Assembly (NCBI GenBank): GCA_041662785.1
Contig: JBAZRW010000001.1
Coordinates: forward strand, 310,001-374,000
Direction of reading: 5' to 3'
Length of the DNA: 64,000 nt
From: Bdellovibrionales bacterium
Lineage (GTDB): Bacteria; Pseudomonadota; Alphaproteobacteria; UBA9219
Part shown: positions 32,698 through 40,980 of the stretch, one piece after another
How positions within the stretch are numbered: the first letter of the stretch is position 1
Layout: every line of letters starts with the position of its first letter
Position numbers and translations under genes: made by a program
The notes under the pieces: model-generated
Told to the model about the DNA's origin: nothing
What the model saw: the letters and a program-made list of their open reading frames with translations, nothing else
Database searches by the model: none

Positions 32698-35256
32698 TTA
32701 CGCCTTGCCGAGCAACGGCGCTTCGTCCTTTTTCGGCGCTTTTTGCGGGAAGAAGCAGCTGATACGCGTGCCATCCGTCGCGTCGCTGAAAATCTCAACG
32801 CGTCCGCCATGAAGCTCCACAAAGCTCTTCACAAGGCTTAGGCCCAGCCCAGCCCCGCCTTGACGCAAATGATCGTTGGCGCGTTCAAACTTGCCAAAGA
32901 TCCGATCACGGTCGTCTTCGGGAATACCAACGCCCGTGTCCAGAACGCTGATCACAACCCATTCGTCCTGCTGCCACGCGGCCAGAGCAATATGTCCGCC
33001 CGCAGGCGTGTATTTGATCGCATTGCTGATAAGGTTAAACAACACCTGCTTGACGCGCTGTTCATCCACCTCGAACGCGCCAAGATCCGAAGGACAATCA
33101 ATCAGGATTTCGAGCGATTGCTGCCGCGCCCATTCCGCCGTCATCGCCTTGGCGTCGTTGAGCAGATCAGCCACGACAACAGACTGAAGGTCTAGGGTCA
33201 TGCGCCCCGCCTCGATGGTGGCCAGATCCAGAACGTTGTTGATCAAGCGCGAAAGCTTTTCGCTTTCCGTCTTGATCGTCGTCGTATAATCCATCTGCCG
33301 TTCGTTGAGAGCGCCAAAATACTGCTCGACCAAAATCTCGGCAAAGCCCGTAATGGTGTTCAGCGGCGTGCGCAACTGATAGGACACGTTGGCGACAAAG
33401 TCGGACTTCAGGCGATCCGCCGTGGCCAGCGCCGCGTTGCTGGCGCGAAGGGCTTGCTCCACCTTCGCCGAGTCCGTAACGTCCAAGAAGCTGTTGAGTA
33501 CCGAGCCATCGGGCAGCGGCACGGTCAGAAACTCGACAATCTTTTGATCCGTGCGCCCCATGCGACCCGAGCGCGGCATACGGTGAAGGGCTTTGCCGAC
33601 CAGATCCGCTTTGCGCGTTTCCCAGTCATCGGTCGTCGAGACAAGGTCTTTGGCTTGCTCCAAAAAGTCCGCAACATGAGGCTCTGTTTCCAAGAAATCT
33701 TCCGGCAAGTCCCACAGCGTGGCAAGCGCCACGTTGGACAAGCGAATCTTGCCATCGGGACCAAACACGGCGATGCCTTCGGCCAGATTGTCAATCGTCT
33801 CGCGCTGCACGGCCATGAGCGTGTTGTACGATGTCTCCAACGCCAGCTGATCCGTGACGTTTTCATAAACGTACATAAGGCCTCCCAAAGGATGGGGCGC
33901 AACCATCACGCGCAGGCTGGTTTCATCGGGCAGATAAATCACGTCCTCACGCGGCTCTAAAAGCGAGGTGAAAAGAGCCAGCTGTTCTTTTTTGTACTTT
34001 TGGAAATCCACTTGTTCAGGAATACGGCGGCGCGCGCGCAAATCTTCCAACACATCGCTAAAGGTCGGCTTGCTGTCCAAAAAGACCTCTTGCGCCTCCC
34101 ACAGCCGTTGATAGGCGCGGTTGTAAAACTCCAGCCTTTTGTCCGCGCTGTAAACGCAGATGGCGGCGCTAAGATGCTCCATCACCTCATGATACAAAAC
34201 AAGATGGCGGCGAAGCTCCGCCTCTTTTTCCTCTTCCGGCGTCACGTCAAGAGCAAAGCCCAGCAGGGCGATGGGGCGAGGATCGTCCTTTTCCTTGATA
34301 AAGGGCTGCTCCACAATTTGCAGCAAGCGCCGCTGGCCATTCATCACCGCGTGATCGCGCACCTCCATCGCCTCACCCTTGGCCAAGACGGCGGCGGCCA
34401 ACGTGCGCCCGCCCTTAAACGGGGGCGGCATCAATTCGTGCTGGTGCGCTAAAACACGTTCAGGCGTGCTATCCAAAACGCGGGCATAGGCCTTATTACA
34501 CGCCACCAGCTCAAGATCGGCATTACGGCCCCATACGGGGAAGGGCAACGCATCAAGGCACGATCCCGCTCTGGCCCCCGAAACAACCGAGGTCGCCGTT
34601 GCGCAGCTCGCACCGCTAGATGTAGCTGCCGCAAGAGGGGCGACCTGTTTTTCGGACTGCGTCTCCGCGCTCTTTGGGCTTTCGTCTTTTACAGACGCGG
34701 GGAGGGCCATATCGTCGGCCTTCAAATCATAAAACCACAGCCCATCGATATGCGGCCCCTCGGTCCCTATGCGGAACCGCCGCCCATAAAGGCGCATCGG
34801 CCTTTTCCCTTGCACGGCCTGAATATCCTGCACAAACGGCTCACCCGACGTTTGAAGCTTGCTAAAGGCGGCCAGAAACGCACCGCTGTCCGTAATCGCG
34901 CCAATCAACTCATCCAGATGGGTCAGCTTCCCGATCCCAAAGCGCGCGGCGACCGCTTGCTCCTCACGCAGCAAGCCTTGCGGCGTAAACAAACAATAGC
35001 CCATGGGCGCATGGCGCAATGTTGCCTGAAGACGATCCGCAACGAACTTCAGATGGCGCAAAAGGCGGGCGTCCAGTGCCGCCTTCTTCCGCAGACTCCA
35101 CAACGCGACCCCCTCGGCCACGGCAAAAACCATGGCGGCGGCGGCCAGCAAAAGGGGCCAGTCCAGCCCCAGCCCTGCGCCCGCAACGATGGCGAAAACA
35201 AGCACCACCGCCAAAACGGCAATCAAAGGGGCTTTTGTGAACAATGTCTTGGGCAT
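32698..35256 (-). CDS. divL: DivL-type cell-cycle kinase with Tyr in place of the phosphoacceptor His
   Basis: An 852-aa membrane sensor kinase. Two hydrophobic helices (about 8-50) are followed by a long PAS-rich middle (about 90-600; for example LPFPVWGRNADLELVACNKAY and IAVFGPDGKIRLSN). The dimerisation domain reads FVANVSYQLRTPLN near residue 620; the codon at 33379-33381 is TAT, giving Tyr where standard kinases have His. The ATPase domain is intact: NLISNAIKYTP, DTGVGIP, GAGLGLSLVK. The Tyr swap, PAS-rich layout and tsaE neighbour identify a DivL homologue, which in Caulobacter controls CckA through DivK binding. A GTG at 35274 is an alternative start. First gene of the run to trxA. Confidence 0.88.
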   Translation of the reverse strand: MPKTLFTKAPLIAVLAVVLVFAIVAGAGLGLDWPLLLAAAAMVFAVAEGVALWSLRKKAALDARLLRHLKFVADRLQATLRHAPMGYCLFTPQGLLREEQAVAARFGIGKLTHLDELIGAITDSGAFLAAFSKLQTSGEPFVQDIQAVQGKRPMRLYGRRFRIGTEGPHIDGLWFYDLKADDMALPASVKDESPKSAETQSEKQVAPLAAATSSGASCATATSVVSGARAGSCLDALPFPVWGRNADLELVACNKAYARVLDSTPERVLAHQHELMPPPFKGGRTLAAAVLAKGEAMEVRDHAVMNGQRRLLQIVEQPFIKEKDDPRPIALLGFALDVTPEEEKEAELRRHLVLYHEVMEHLSAAICVYSADKRLEFYNRAYQRLWEAQEVFLDSKPTFSDVLEDLRARRRIPEQVDFQKYKKEQLALFTSLLEPREDVIYLPDETSLRVMVAPHPLGGLMYVYENVTDQLALETSYNTLMAVQRETIDNLAEGIAVFGPDGKIRLSNVALATLWDLPEDFLETEPHVADFLEQAKDLVSTTDDWETRKADLVGKALHRMPRSGRMGRTDQKIVEFLTVPLPDGSVLNSFLDVTDSAKVEQALRASNAALATADRLKSDFVANVSYQLRTPLNTITGFAEILVEQYFGALNERQMDYTTTIKTESEKLSRLINNVLDLATIEAGRMTLDLQSVVVADLLNDAKAMTAEWARQQSLEILIDCPSDLGAFEVDEQRVKQVLFNLISNAIKYTPAGGHIALAAWQQDEWVVISVLDTGVGIPEDDRDRIFGKFERANDHLRQGGAGLGLSLVKSFVELHGGRVEIFSDATDGTRISCFFPQKAPKKDEAPLLGKA

Positions 35257-35379
35257 AGGGGTCAAAAAACACACCGTAAAACGGAAAAAGAATCACCCAA
35301 GAGGAATAAGCCATATTGGCCGCGAAGGAAACAGGATTATGCCCATAGCGGTTCCGAAGGGATCGCGGCGTGATACGCC

Positions 35380-35408
35380 TTGACAAATATCGTTTATGTG
35401 TATACATT
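35380..35408 (+). promoter_or_regulatory. Promoter of brnT with possible operator
   Basis: A -35 box TTGACA (35380-35385), a 17-bp spacer and a -10 TACATT (35403-35408). The palindrome TGTATACA at 35399-35406 overlaps the -10 and could be the BrnA operator. The start codon at 35415 is only 6 nt past the -10, so the mRNA may be leaderless. Confidence 0.65.
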
Positions 35409-35414
35409 AAACGC

Positions 35415-35687
35415 ATGATCTTTGAATGGGACGAAAACAAAAGCCGCTTGAACGACGAAAAACACGGACTCACGTTTTTAAAGGCGCATGATTTCGCGTG
35501 GGACAGGGCCGTTCTTTTTAATCGCACAAGACAGAGCGATGGGGAACAACGTTACGCTGCCGTCGGAGACCTTCACGGCAAACTACACACTATTATTTTT
35601 ACAAAGCGCGGGGATAAATTTCGAATCATAAGCCTGCGCCGATCCAACAAACCAGAGGAGAAAGCCTATGCCCAGCAAAACACCTAG
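35415..35687 (+). CDS. brnT: BrnT-family ribonuclease toxin
   Basis: A 90-aa BrnT toxin, a RelE-fold ribonuclease. FEWDENKSRLNDEKHGLTF at the N-terminus is the family signature; EQRYAAVGDLHG and the catalytic-like IISLRRSNKPEEKAY follow. The ATG at 35415 fits the family start; upstream in-frame codons run through the promoter. The gene overlaps brnA by 20 nt, the usual toxin-first order of this family. Confidence 0.92.
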   Translation: MIFEWDENKSRLNDEKHGLTFLKAHDFAWDRAVLFNRTRQSDGEQRYAAVGDLHGKLHTIIFTKRGDKFRIISLRRSNKPEEKAYAQQNT

Positions 35688-35934
35688 GCTCCGCGCACGC
35701 GCCGACGATGCGCCCCTTACCAAGCGTGAATTGGCAACAGCTCGCCCCTTGCGCGATGAGTTTCCCGAACTGGCCGCCTATAGCCGCTCACGCGCAAAAA
35801 AGGGAGAGCCGACCAAGAAGGCCGTCTCCATCCGCCTGTCGCCAGAGGTCCTTGCTTTTTACAAGGCCAAGGGCAGCGGCTGGCAAACGCGCATTGACGA
35901 TACCCTTAAAGCCCTTGTCGAGGCCGTAAGGTAG
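35668..35934 (+). CDS. brnA: BrnA-family antitoxin
   Basis: An 88-aa BrnA antitoxin with a ribbon-helix-helix-like C-terminus: KKAVSIRLSPEVLAFYKAKG then WQTRIDDTLKALVEA, as in the family. The N-terminal part (about 1-45) is charged and likely binds BrnT. It would repress the operon from the TGTATACA site. The stop is 6 nt before the end of the next, convergent gene. Confidence 0.9.
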   Translation: MPSKTPRLRARADDAPLTKRELATARPLRDEFPELAAYSRSRAKKGEPTKKAVSIRLSPEVLAFYKAKGSGWQTRIDDTLKALVEAVR

Positions 35935-35940
35935 GGGTAT

Positions 35941-36489
35941 CTAAACGGGGCTTGGGGCTTGACGGGCTGGCGTCAGTTTTAGGGTAAGGCCGCGAACGCC
36001 TTCTTTGAAGCGCTCGGTCTGTCCGCCACCGCCCCTTTTGCGTGGCCAGTCCCACATATACTCGTAAGTGGCCAGAACTTCTTTAGAGCCACCAGCTATA
36101 TAGCAATCCGTTAAACACGTAACAAGGCTAAGCGCAACAGAATACCCGTCTATCGGACTCCTTAGTGCGGGGGATAAATTCAGTGCCACACACAAGCCAC
36201 TAAAAAGGGTCCCTGCGGCGAACACACACTGCATCGTTGAACGCCTTTTTTCACCACCATTACCCGCCAAACAAGTGTCTGGGAAGCAATACCAACTGGC
36301 GGCTCGCCCAACCTCTCTAGCAATAGCGAGCGCTACGAAATTCAAGGGCGATATAGGATTGCCGTAATAGGCATTGACCACCGCACCCGTCAACAACGCG
36401 CCATAAGTCAGCGTATCGCGCCATTCATTCGCCAACCGCCCTGCGGCCTTAAACTGTTCGATAAGGGGGGGTGTTTTAAATTCGGCCAT
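35941..36489 (-). CDS. Unrecognised small membrane protein
   Basis: A 182-aa protein I do not recognise. Three hydrophobic segments are visible (about residues 25-42, 48-65 and 88-106), so it is probably an inner-membrane protein. Six Cys residues are spread through the middle, and a basic, Gly-rich KRGGGGQTERFKEG tail follows. The ATG at 36489 has GAGGA upstream. It converges with brnA and is isolated from other genes by repeat DNA. Confidence 0.6.
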   Translation of the reverse strand: MAEFKTPPLIEQFKAAGRLANEWRDTLTYGALLTGAVVNAYYGNPISPLNFVALAIAREVGRAASWYCFPDTCLAGNGGEKRRSTMQCVFAAGTLFSGLCVALNLSPALRSPIDGYSVALSLVTCLTDCYIAGGSKEVLATYEYMWDWPRKRGGGGQTERFKEGVRGLTLKLTPARQAPSPV

Positions 36490-36591
36490 AATAATTCCTC
36501 GGTTATTGCTTATGGTTAACTTCGCTTTTGTCGTGCAGAATAACATGCCGTTTCTGAAAGTAATAAGTAAAAAGGGGAAAGGCCATCCCTT

Positions 36592-36725
36592 CCGTCATCC
36601 CGCACAGCGGATGGCGCGGAGCGGCAGACGCATGATGCGGGACCTAGGGGACTGGGGTCAATGTTGCTTTTTAAAAAGCTTTCAACTAGGTCCCGCATCT
36701 ACGCTCCGCTTCGTGCGGGATGACG
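36592..36725. repeat. 134-bp palindromic repeat element
   Basis: The outer inverted ends CGTCATCCCGC and GCGGGATGACG enclose long inner arms that carry GATGCGGGACCTAG and CTAGGTCCCGCAT around a central segment. The left half is nearly identical to the element at 39380-39434 (GCGGATGGCGCGGAGCGGCA). Downstream, at 36766-36789, TGAATGC is repeated three times. Confidence 0.85.
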
Positions 36726-36806
36726 AAAAGGAAAAAGGCTGCGCCACTCTCCCCTAAATGCTAAATCCTGAATGCTGAATGCTGAATGCTTTCTTCCGTC
36801 CCGCGC

Positions 36807-38264
36807 CTACATCGCCCTTGAAACGGGTGCGTCCTTAGCAAGGGTTGTCGTATCGAACAGCGAGGCCACGACGCGCACAGCCATGCGGTGAGGCGTAGTG
36901 AGGGTGATCGTGTAGCCTTCCCTTTTAACCAACCCCGCCTCTTCAAACGGCTTAAGCCGATCCAACGCGCCGACCAGAATGCTAAGGGAATAGTTACGGG
37001 CGCGGCAAAGGCTCTCCAGATTTACCTTCATCGTGCAGAGTAAGGATTCGATGATCGCGCCGCGCAGCTTGTCCTCGCCCTTCAGGCGAAGGCCGCGCGT
37101 GACGGAAAAGCCTTCGGCACGGACACGCTCTTGATAAGCCGCGACGTTGCGTTCGTTTTGGAAATAGCCTTGCCCCATGCGCCCGATGCTGCTGGCCCCC
37201 ACCCCCAGCATGGTCGAGGCCTGATCGTCCGTATAGCCTTGAAAATTGCGGTGCAGCGTGCCCGCCTCCAGCGCCTTAACAAGCGAATCCGTAGGCCGCG
37301 CAAAATGATCCATGCCAATCTCAACCATGCCCGCCTCACGCAAAACGGCTCTCGCCGCCCCCTCCATCGCTAAGGCGGCATAGGGGCCTGGTAGAATATA
37401 TTGTTCTAAAACCCGTTGGTGCTTTTTGGCTTGCGGCACATGCGCATAGGAAAAAAGCGCGATCCTGTCGGGCCGAAGCGCCAAGGCCTGCATCGCCGTT
37501 TGCGCGACCGAGGGCGGCGATTGAAGCGGCAGGCCATACATCAAATCAAGGTTGATCTTGCGGATTCCGGCCTCACGCAACAAAGAGCAGGCCCGCTCCA
37601 CCTGATCGAAAGGCTGGATGCGCCCAATGGCCTTTTGCACATCAGGATCAAAATCCTGCACGCCCAAGGAAACGCGCGTGACGCCCAGCATCCCCAGCGC
37701 CTGCGCTTGCGCCCGTGTAATCAGGCGGGGGTCAAGCTCCATCGCGATTTCGGTCGCGTCGTCAAGGGCGAAGCGGCGCACCAACGAGCCCATCATCAAA
37801 CCCAAATCCTTTTCCGACATCATGTTGGGTGAACCGCCACCAAAGTGGACGTGACTGACGCGACGGGAACGCGGCGCGGTAAGCGCGATCCCCTCAAGCT
37901 CACGATGCACTGAGCCAAGATAGGACGACACTTGCTCATGGTTTTGCGTGGCTTGCGTATGGCAGCCACAGTAAAGGCAAAGGGCGCGGCAATAGGGAAT
38001 ATGCAGGTAAAGGGAAATCGGCTCTTCCGGCGCAAGCGCCTCTAAAGCCTCACGATAGGCCTGAACCGTAACGCCATCCTCAAACGCCGTCGCGGGGGGA
38101 TAGCTGGTATAGCGAGGCACAGCCTTACCCAGCCATAGATCGTCGCGCCCCGCTTTTTGCCCCAAAAGGCCAATAAACGGGTCCTCTAGATCAAAAGCAC
38201 TGCCTTCCGTTTCTGGCTCTAAAGCGGTTTGTGCGGTGGCAAAGCGGTTCAAAGGGGGCCCCAA
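36807..38264 (-). CDS. hemN: Oxygen-independent coproporphyrinogen III oxidase
   Basis: A 485-aa radical SAM enzyme that converts coproporphyrinogen III to protoporphyrinogen IX in anaerobic or microaerobic haem synthesis. PRYTSYPPATAF marks the HemN N-terminus, the cluster-binding CRALCLYCGC is near residue 95 (the extra Cys is typical of true HemN), and VSHVHFGGGSPNM and RVSLGVQDFDPDVQKAIGR follow. The first in-frame start is a TTG at 38264, giving about 45 residues before the conserved part; a later start cannot be excluded. The window also has HemW (56405-57553), so the two are distinct. No clear FNR-type site was seen upstream. Confidence 0.93.
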   Translation of the reverse strand: MGPPLNRFATAQTALEPETEGSAFDLEDPFIGLLGQKAGRDDLWLGKAVPRYTSYPPATAFEDGVTVQAYREALEALAPEEPISLYLHIPYCRALCLYCGCHTQATQNHEQVSSYLGSVHRELEGIALTAPRSRRVSHVHFGGGSPNMMSEKDLGLMMGSLVRRFALDDATEIAMELDPRLITRAQAQALGMLGVTRVSLGVQDFDPDVQKAIGRIQPFDQVERACSLLREAGIRKINLDLMYGLPLQSPPSVAQTAMQALALRPDRIALFSYAHVPQAKKHQRVLEQYILPGPYAALAMEGAARAVLREAGMVEIGMDHFARPTDSLVKALEAGTLHRNFQGYTDDQASTMLGVGASSIGRMGQGYFQNERNVAAYQERVRAEGFSVTRGLRLKGEDKLRGAIIESLLCTMKVNLESLCRARNYSLSILVGALDRLKPFEEAGLVKREGYTITLTTPHRMAVRVVASLFDTTTLAKDAPVSRAM

Positions 38265-38510
38265 AGGTCAAGTAATCACAACGAATCACCATCTTATCAC
38301 AGCTCCTCACCCCCTAAAAGAACCCTTTCCAGCCAAAAAGTGTGGCTTAAAAGGCGCGGTGCGAGTCGAAAACGACACAAGAGGGCTATTTTATGGCTTG
38401 AAGCCAAGACGTAATCGTTTTTTAATGAGATTGCGCAATAAATGCTTCTGCCAAATCCGCCCAAAGCGGCCATGCCTGTCGGGCTTTAGTCTTACCTTAT
38501 GGAGAAACTC

Positions 38511-39182
38511 ATGAAGAATTCTGTGAAACTTTTGCTTGCTGGCGCTGTGCTGGCTTTCGGTATGGGGGCTGCTTCGGCACAAGCCAGCAACCTTGACGTC
38601 GTTCGCGATTCAAACGGCACGCCCATCAAAACGATGAGCGGCGATTGTCTGCGTACGCAATGGACGAATGACAACGACGCCTGTGGCGGCGTAGTCAAGC
38701 CCGTAACCGAAACCAAGTCGGTTTACTTCGGCTTTGGCAAATCTGTCGTCACCAAGGATGGCCGTACGGCTCTTGATGCCTTGGCAACCGACATTAAAGC
38801 CAAAGGCAGCCGCGTTGTTGCGGTTCGCGTTGCTGGTTATGCTGATCGTATCGGCAGCGCCACGGCGAACGAAAAACTTTCGAAGAAGCGTGCTGACGCC
38901 GTTCGCAAGTACCTTGTCTCTAAGGGCATTGTGAACGCACAGGTTGTCGAAACCCGTTGGTTCGGCGATAGCGCTCCTGCAACGAACTGCCCCAAGAAGC
39001 TGGCCAAGGCCAAGCTGATCAAGTGCCTGCAACCCGATCGTCGCGTTGACGTCGAAGTTGACACACTTCCCTTCGTTGCTGGCTCTGAGGCCGCTGCCGC
39101 TCCTGTGGCAGCCCCCGCGCCCGTCGCCAAGAAGGTCAAGGCTCATAAAAAAGCCAAGGCTCCTGTTGCGGCCAAGAAATAA
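38511..39182 (+). CDS. OmpA-family peptidoglycan-associated outer membrane protein
   Basis: A 223-aa secreted protein. The signal peptide (1-25) ends LAFGMGAASAQA. The OmpA C-terminal domain (about 70-180) shows VYFGFGKSVVTKDGRTALDAL, VRVAGYADRIGSATANEKLSKKRADAVR and RRVDVEVD, the peptidoglycan-binding pattern. The tail is Ala/Pro/Lys-rich. There is no beta-barrel, so it is a periplasmic anchor-type OmpA protein. GGAG lies 7 nt before the ATG at 38511. A strong terminator follows at 39205-39240, so it is probably monocistronic. Confidence 0.88.
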   Translation: MKNSVKLLLAGAVLAFGMGAASAQASNLDVVRDSNGTPIKTMSGDCLRTQWTNDNDACGGVVKPVTETKSVYFGFGKSVVTKDGRTALDALATDIKAKGSRVVAVRVAGYADRIGSATANEKLSKKRADAVRKYLVSKGIVNAQVVETRWFGDSAPATNCPKKLAKAKLIKCLQPDRRVDVEVDTLPFVAGSEAAAAPVAAPAPVAKKVKAHKKAKAPVAAKK

Positions 39183-39204
39183 GCTTTTTTAAAGCTTAAA
39201 GAAT

Positions 39205-39240
39205 AAAAACCCCGTCGTTCGCAAGAACGGCGGGGTTTTT
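39205..39240 (+). terminator. Rho-independent terminator after the OmpA-like gene
   Basis: A stem of ACCCCGTCGTTC pairing with GAACGGCGGGGT (one wobble), a GCAA loop and a run of five T residues. It starts 22 nt past the stop codon. Confidence 0.92.
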
Positions 39241-39379
39241 GTTTGGAGAGAAGTGCAGAGGCTCATTATAACGGAAAGAGGCCCACTTTCCCCGTTACCC
39301 CCATCGCGAGGGAGCGCAGCGACCATGGCGATCCATCTCCTGAAGTGGCAAATAGGGCCTTTGGTGGAGAAGACAGGTG

Positions 39380-39434
39380 ATGGGTCCCGCATCACGCGTC
39401 TGCCGCTCCGCGCCATCCGCTGCGCGGGATGACG
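39380..39434. repeat. Half-copy of the palindromic repeat
   Basis: Similar to the left arm of the element at 36592-36725 in reverse complement: GGGTCCCGCATCACGCG, TGCCGCTCCGCGCCATCCGC and GCGGGATGACG. The rest of the 383-nt gap 39183-39565 holds only the terminator and this repeat. Confidence 0.75.
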
Positions 39435-39565
39435 GACAGGCGTAACGGACAAAGAGCTCTTCCTTCCGACTCTTCCCCAATCCAAGCTCCCTTCCCCCTT
39501 GACCCCCCCTAGCTTTCCGGTAACATGGCGCGAACGTCTTCTTTTCCCAGCCGCAGGTTTTCCCC

Positions 39566-40774
39566 ATGCCTAGCCCTCGCTTTGCCCCCCTCTCCCGCTT
39601 GGCCGTTGTTTTCTTGATCCTCAGCGAGGGAAACCTCCTCCACGCCCCCGCGATGGCACAAACGGCCCCTACCTTTGGGGAAAAGCAAATCGGCGATACG
39701 ACCTGCACAAACTCTGGCTCTTCTGCCGATTTCGACACGCTGGCGCAATGCACCAGCACCTCCACCAGCACGGGCACAATGCAAAAATCCCCGCTGTTTG
39801 TCGGCGCGGTGACCGCGCCGCCCTATGCCGCCACAACCTGCGATGCAGGCAAAGCGGGGATGATCCAGTATGTAGGCGGCGCGTTTCAGGGGTGTAATGG
39901 GTCGTCTTGGTCGGCGCTTGGGGGAACGATTTGTAGTGACGCAACGCCAACGGCTTTTGCCTTTGCCGACCAAGCGAATGTCGCTGTCTCGACGTTAACG
40001 ACATCGGATATCGTTCAGGTTACAGGGTTTACCTGCACAATCAATGTTGGGATAGCCGGTTCCGGTTCACCCGCCTATCGCCTTTGCAGCGACGAGGCTT
40101 GTTCGACGGTTATTCAAGATTGGACAACCGCAGCGTCGACCATTTCATCCAGCAATTATGTTCAGGCGCGTGTGACAAGCGATACCTCGGGCGGCGTGAC
40201 CACGAACGTTACGCTGACGGCGGGCAACACGGCAACGGTATGGCAAGTTTCAACGGTTGGCGACTGTAGTAGTTCGCCTTCCGTAGGCACTGTTTGCGCC
40301 GATGGGTCTGTTTATGCGGGGCTGACGCCCGACGGCAACGTGCCGTTCTATGTTACACGTTGTGATGCAGGACAAACGTGGGACGGCTCGGCGTGCAGCG
40401 GCGTAGCTTTTATGCTTTCTTGGAATAATGGGACAGCAAATTATATTTTGGAGGGTGTTACAAATACCAATACTGGACGGGCTAACACGACAACGCTTGC
40501 CGCCTTGGCTGATGCAGCCTCGCCCCATTCTGCTGCGCAACAGTGTGAGAATTTGACTGAAGACGGAAATAGTGATTGGTATTTGCCCGCAAGGTACGAG
40601 CTTAATGTGATGTATTCTAATGCAGCCGTCATTGGACGCTTTGTAACTAGTGGCTCGTACTGGTCGTCGACGGAGTACAATAATGCCAACGCGTACAACC
40701 AGAGGTTCAGCGACGGTTACCAGAACTACTACCTCAAGAACTACGACTATCTTGTTCGTTGTGCTCGAAGATGA
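39566..40774 (+). CDS. Secreted protein with C-terminal DUF1566 (Lcl_C-like) domain, candidate variable lectin
   Basis: A 402-aa protein with an N-terminal signal-like segment (LAVVFLILSEGNLLHAPAMA) and a Thr/Ser-rich, Cys-containing middle (TCDAGKAGMIQYVGGAF and CNGSSWSALGG), typical of tail-fibre-like or adhesin proteins. The C-terminal domain has DGNSDWYLPARYELNVMYS, YWSSTEYNNANAYNQRFS and ends with KNYDYLVRCARR. Between 40675 and 40761 nearly all codons end in C or T and are A- or T-rich at the first positions (TAC, AAC, AAT, GAC, CTC), as expected if a template rich in AAC codons had been mutagenised at adenines. This is the pattern of a diversity-generating retroelement target, but no template or reverse transcriptase is in the window. 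Extracellular ligand binding is the likely role. Confidence 0.75.
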   Translation: MPSPRFAPLSRLAVVFLILSEGNLLHAPAMAQTAPTFGEKQIGDTTCTNSGSSADFDTLAQCTSTSTSTGTMQKSPLFVGAVTAPPYAATTCDAGKAGMIQYVGGAFQGCNGSSWSALGGTICSDATPTAFAFADQANVAVSTLTTSDIVQVTGFTCTINVGIAGSGSPAYRLCSDEACSTVIQDWTTAASTISSSNYVQARVTSDTSGGVTTNVTLTAGNTATVWQVSTVGDCSSSPSVGTVCADGSVYAGLTPDGNVPFYVTRCDAGQTWDGSACSGVAFMLSWNNGTANYILEGVTNTNTGRANTTTLAALADAASPHSAAQQCENLTEDGNSDWYLPARYELNVMYSNAAVIGRFVTSGSYWSSTEYNNANAYNQRFSDGYQNYYLKNYDYLVRCARR

Positions 40775-40882
40775 ATTATTTAATCCTTTAATCATTTTCT
40801 GTTCCCGCGAAGCGGGTCGAGTGGAAATTTTTTGGTGGTGAAGGGTGCAAATTGAATTCGGTTTGGAGAACAAAACTCTCCA

Positions 40883-40980
40883 CGTCATTCCCGCGAAAGC
40901 GGGAATTTAGCACCGAGCGTCTGCGAGGTGTATGACTCATGTGTGCCGTAGACACGGCGCGACTGGATTCCCGCTTTCGC
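40883..40980. repeat. 98-bp palindromic repeat adjoining the S74 fragment
   Basis: The outer arms CGTCATTCCCGCGAAAGCGG and TTCCCGCTTTCGC flank a core with CGAGCGTCTGCGAGG and CCGTAGACACGGCGCG that matches, in reverse complement, the centre of the element at 20684-20803. Coding similarity to the S74 family begins immediately after it. Confidence 0.8.

Noticed and set aside
36592..36725. Insertion sequence at the palindromic repeat
   Set aside because: No transposase frame or target-site duplication; sizes and shape fit a non-autonomous palindromic element.
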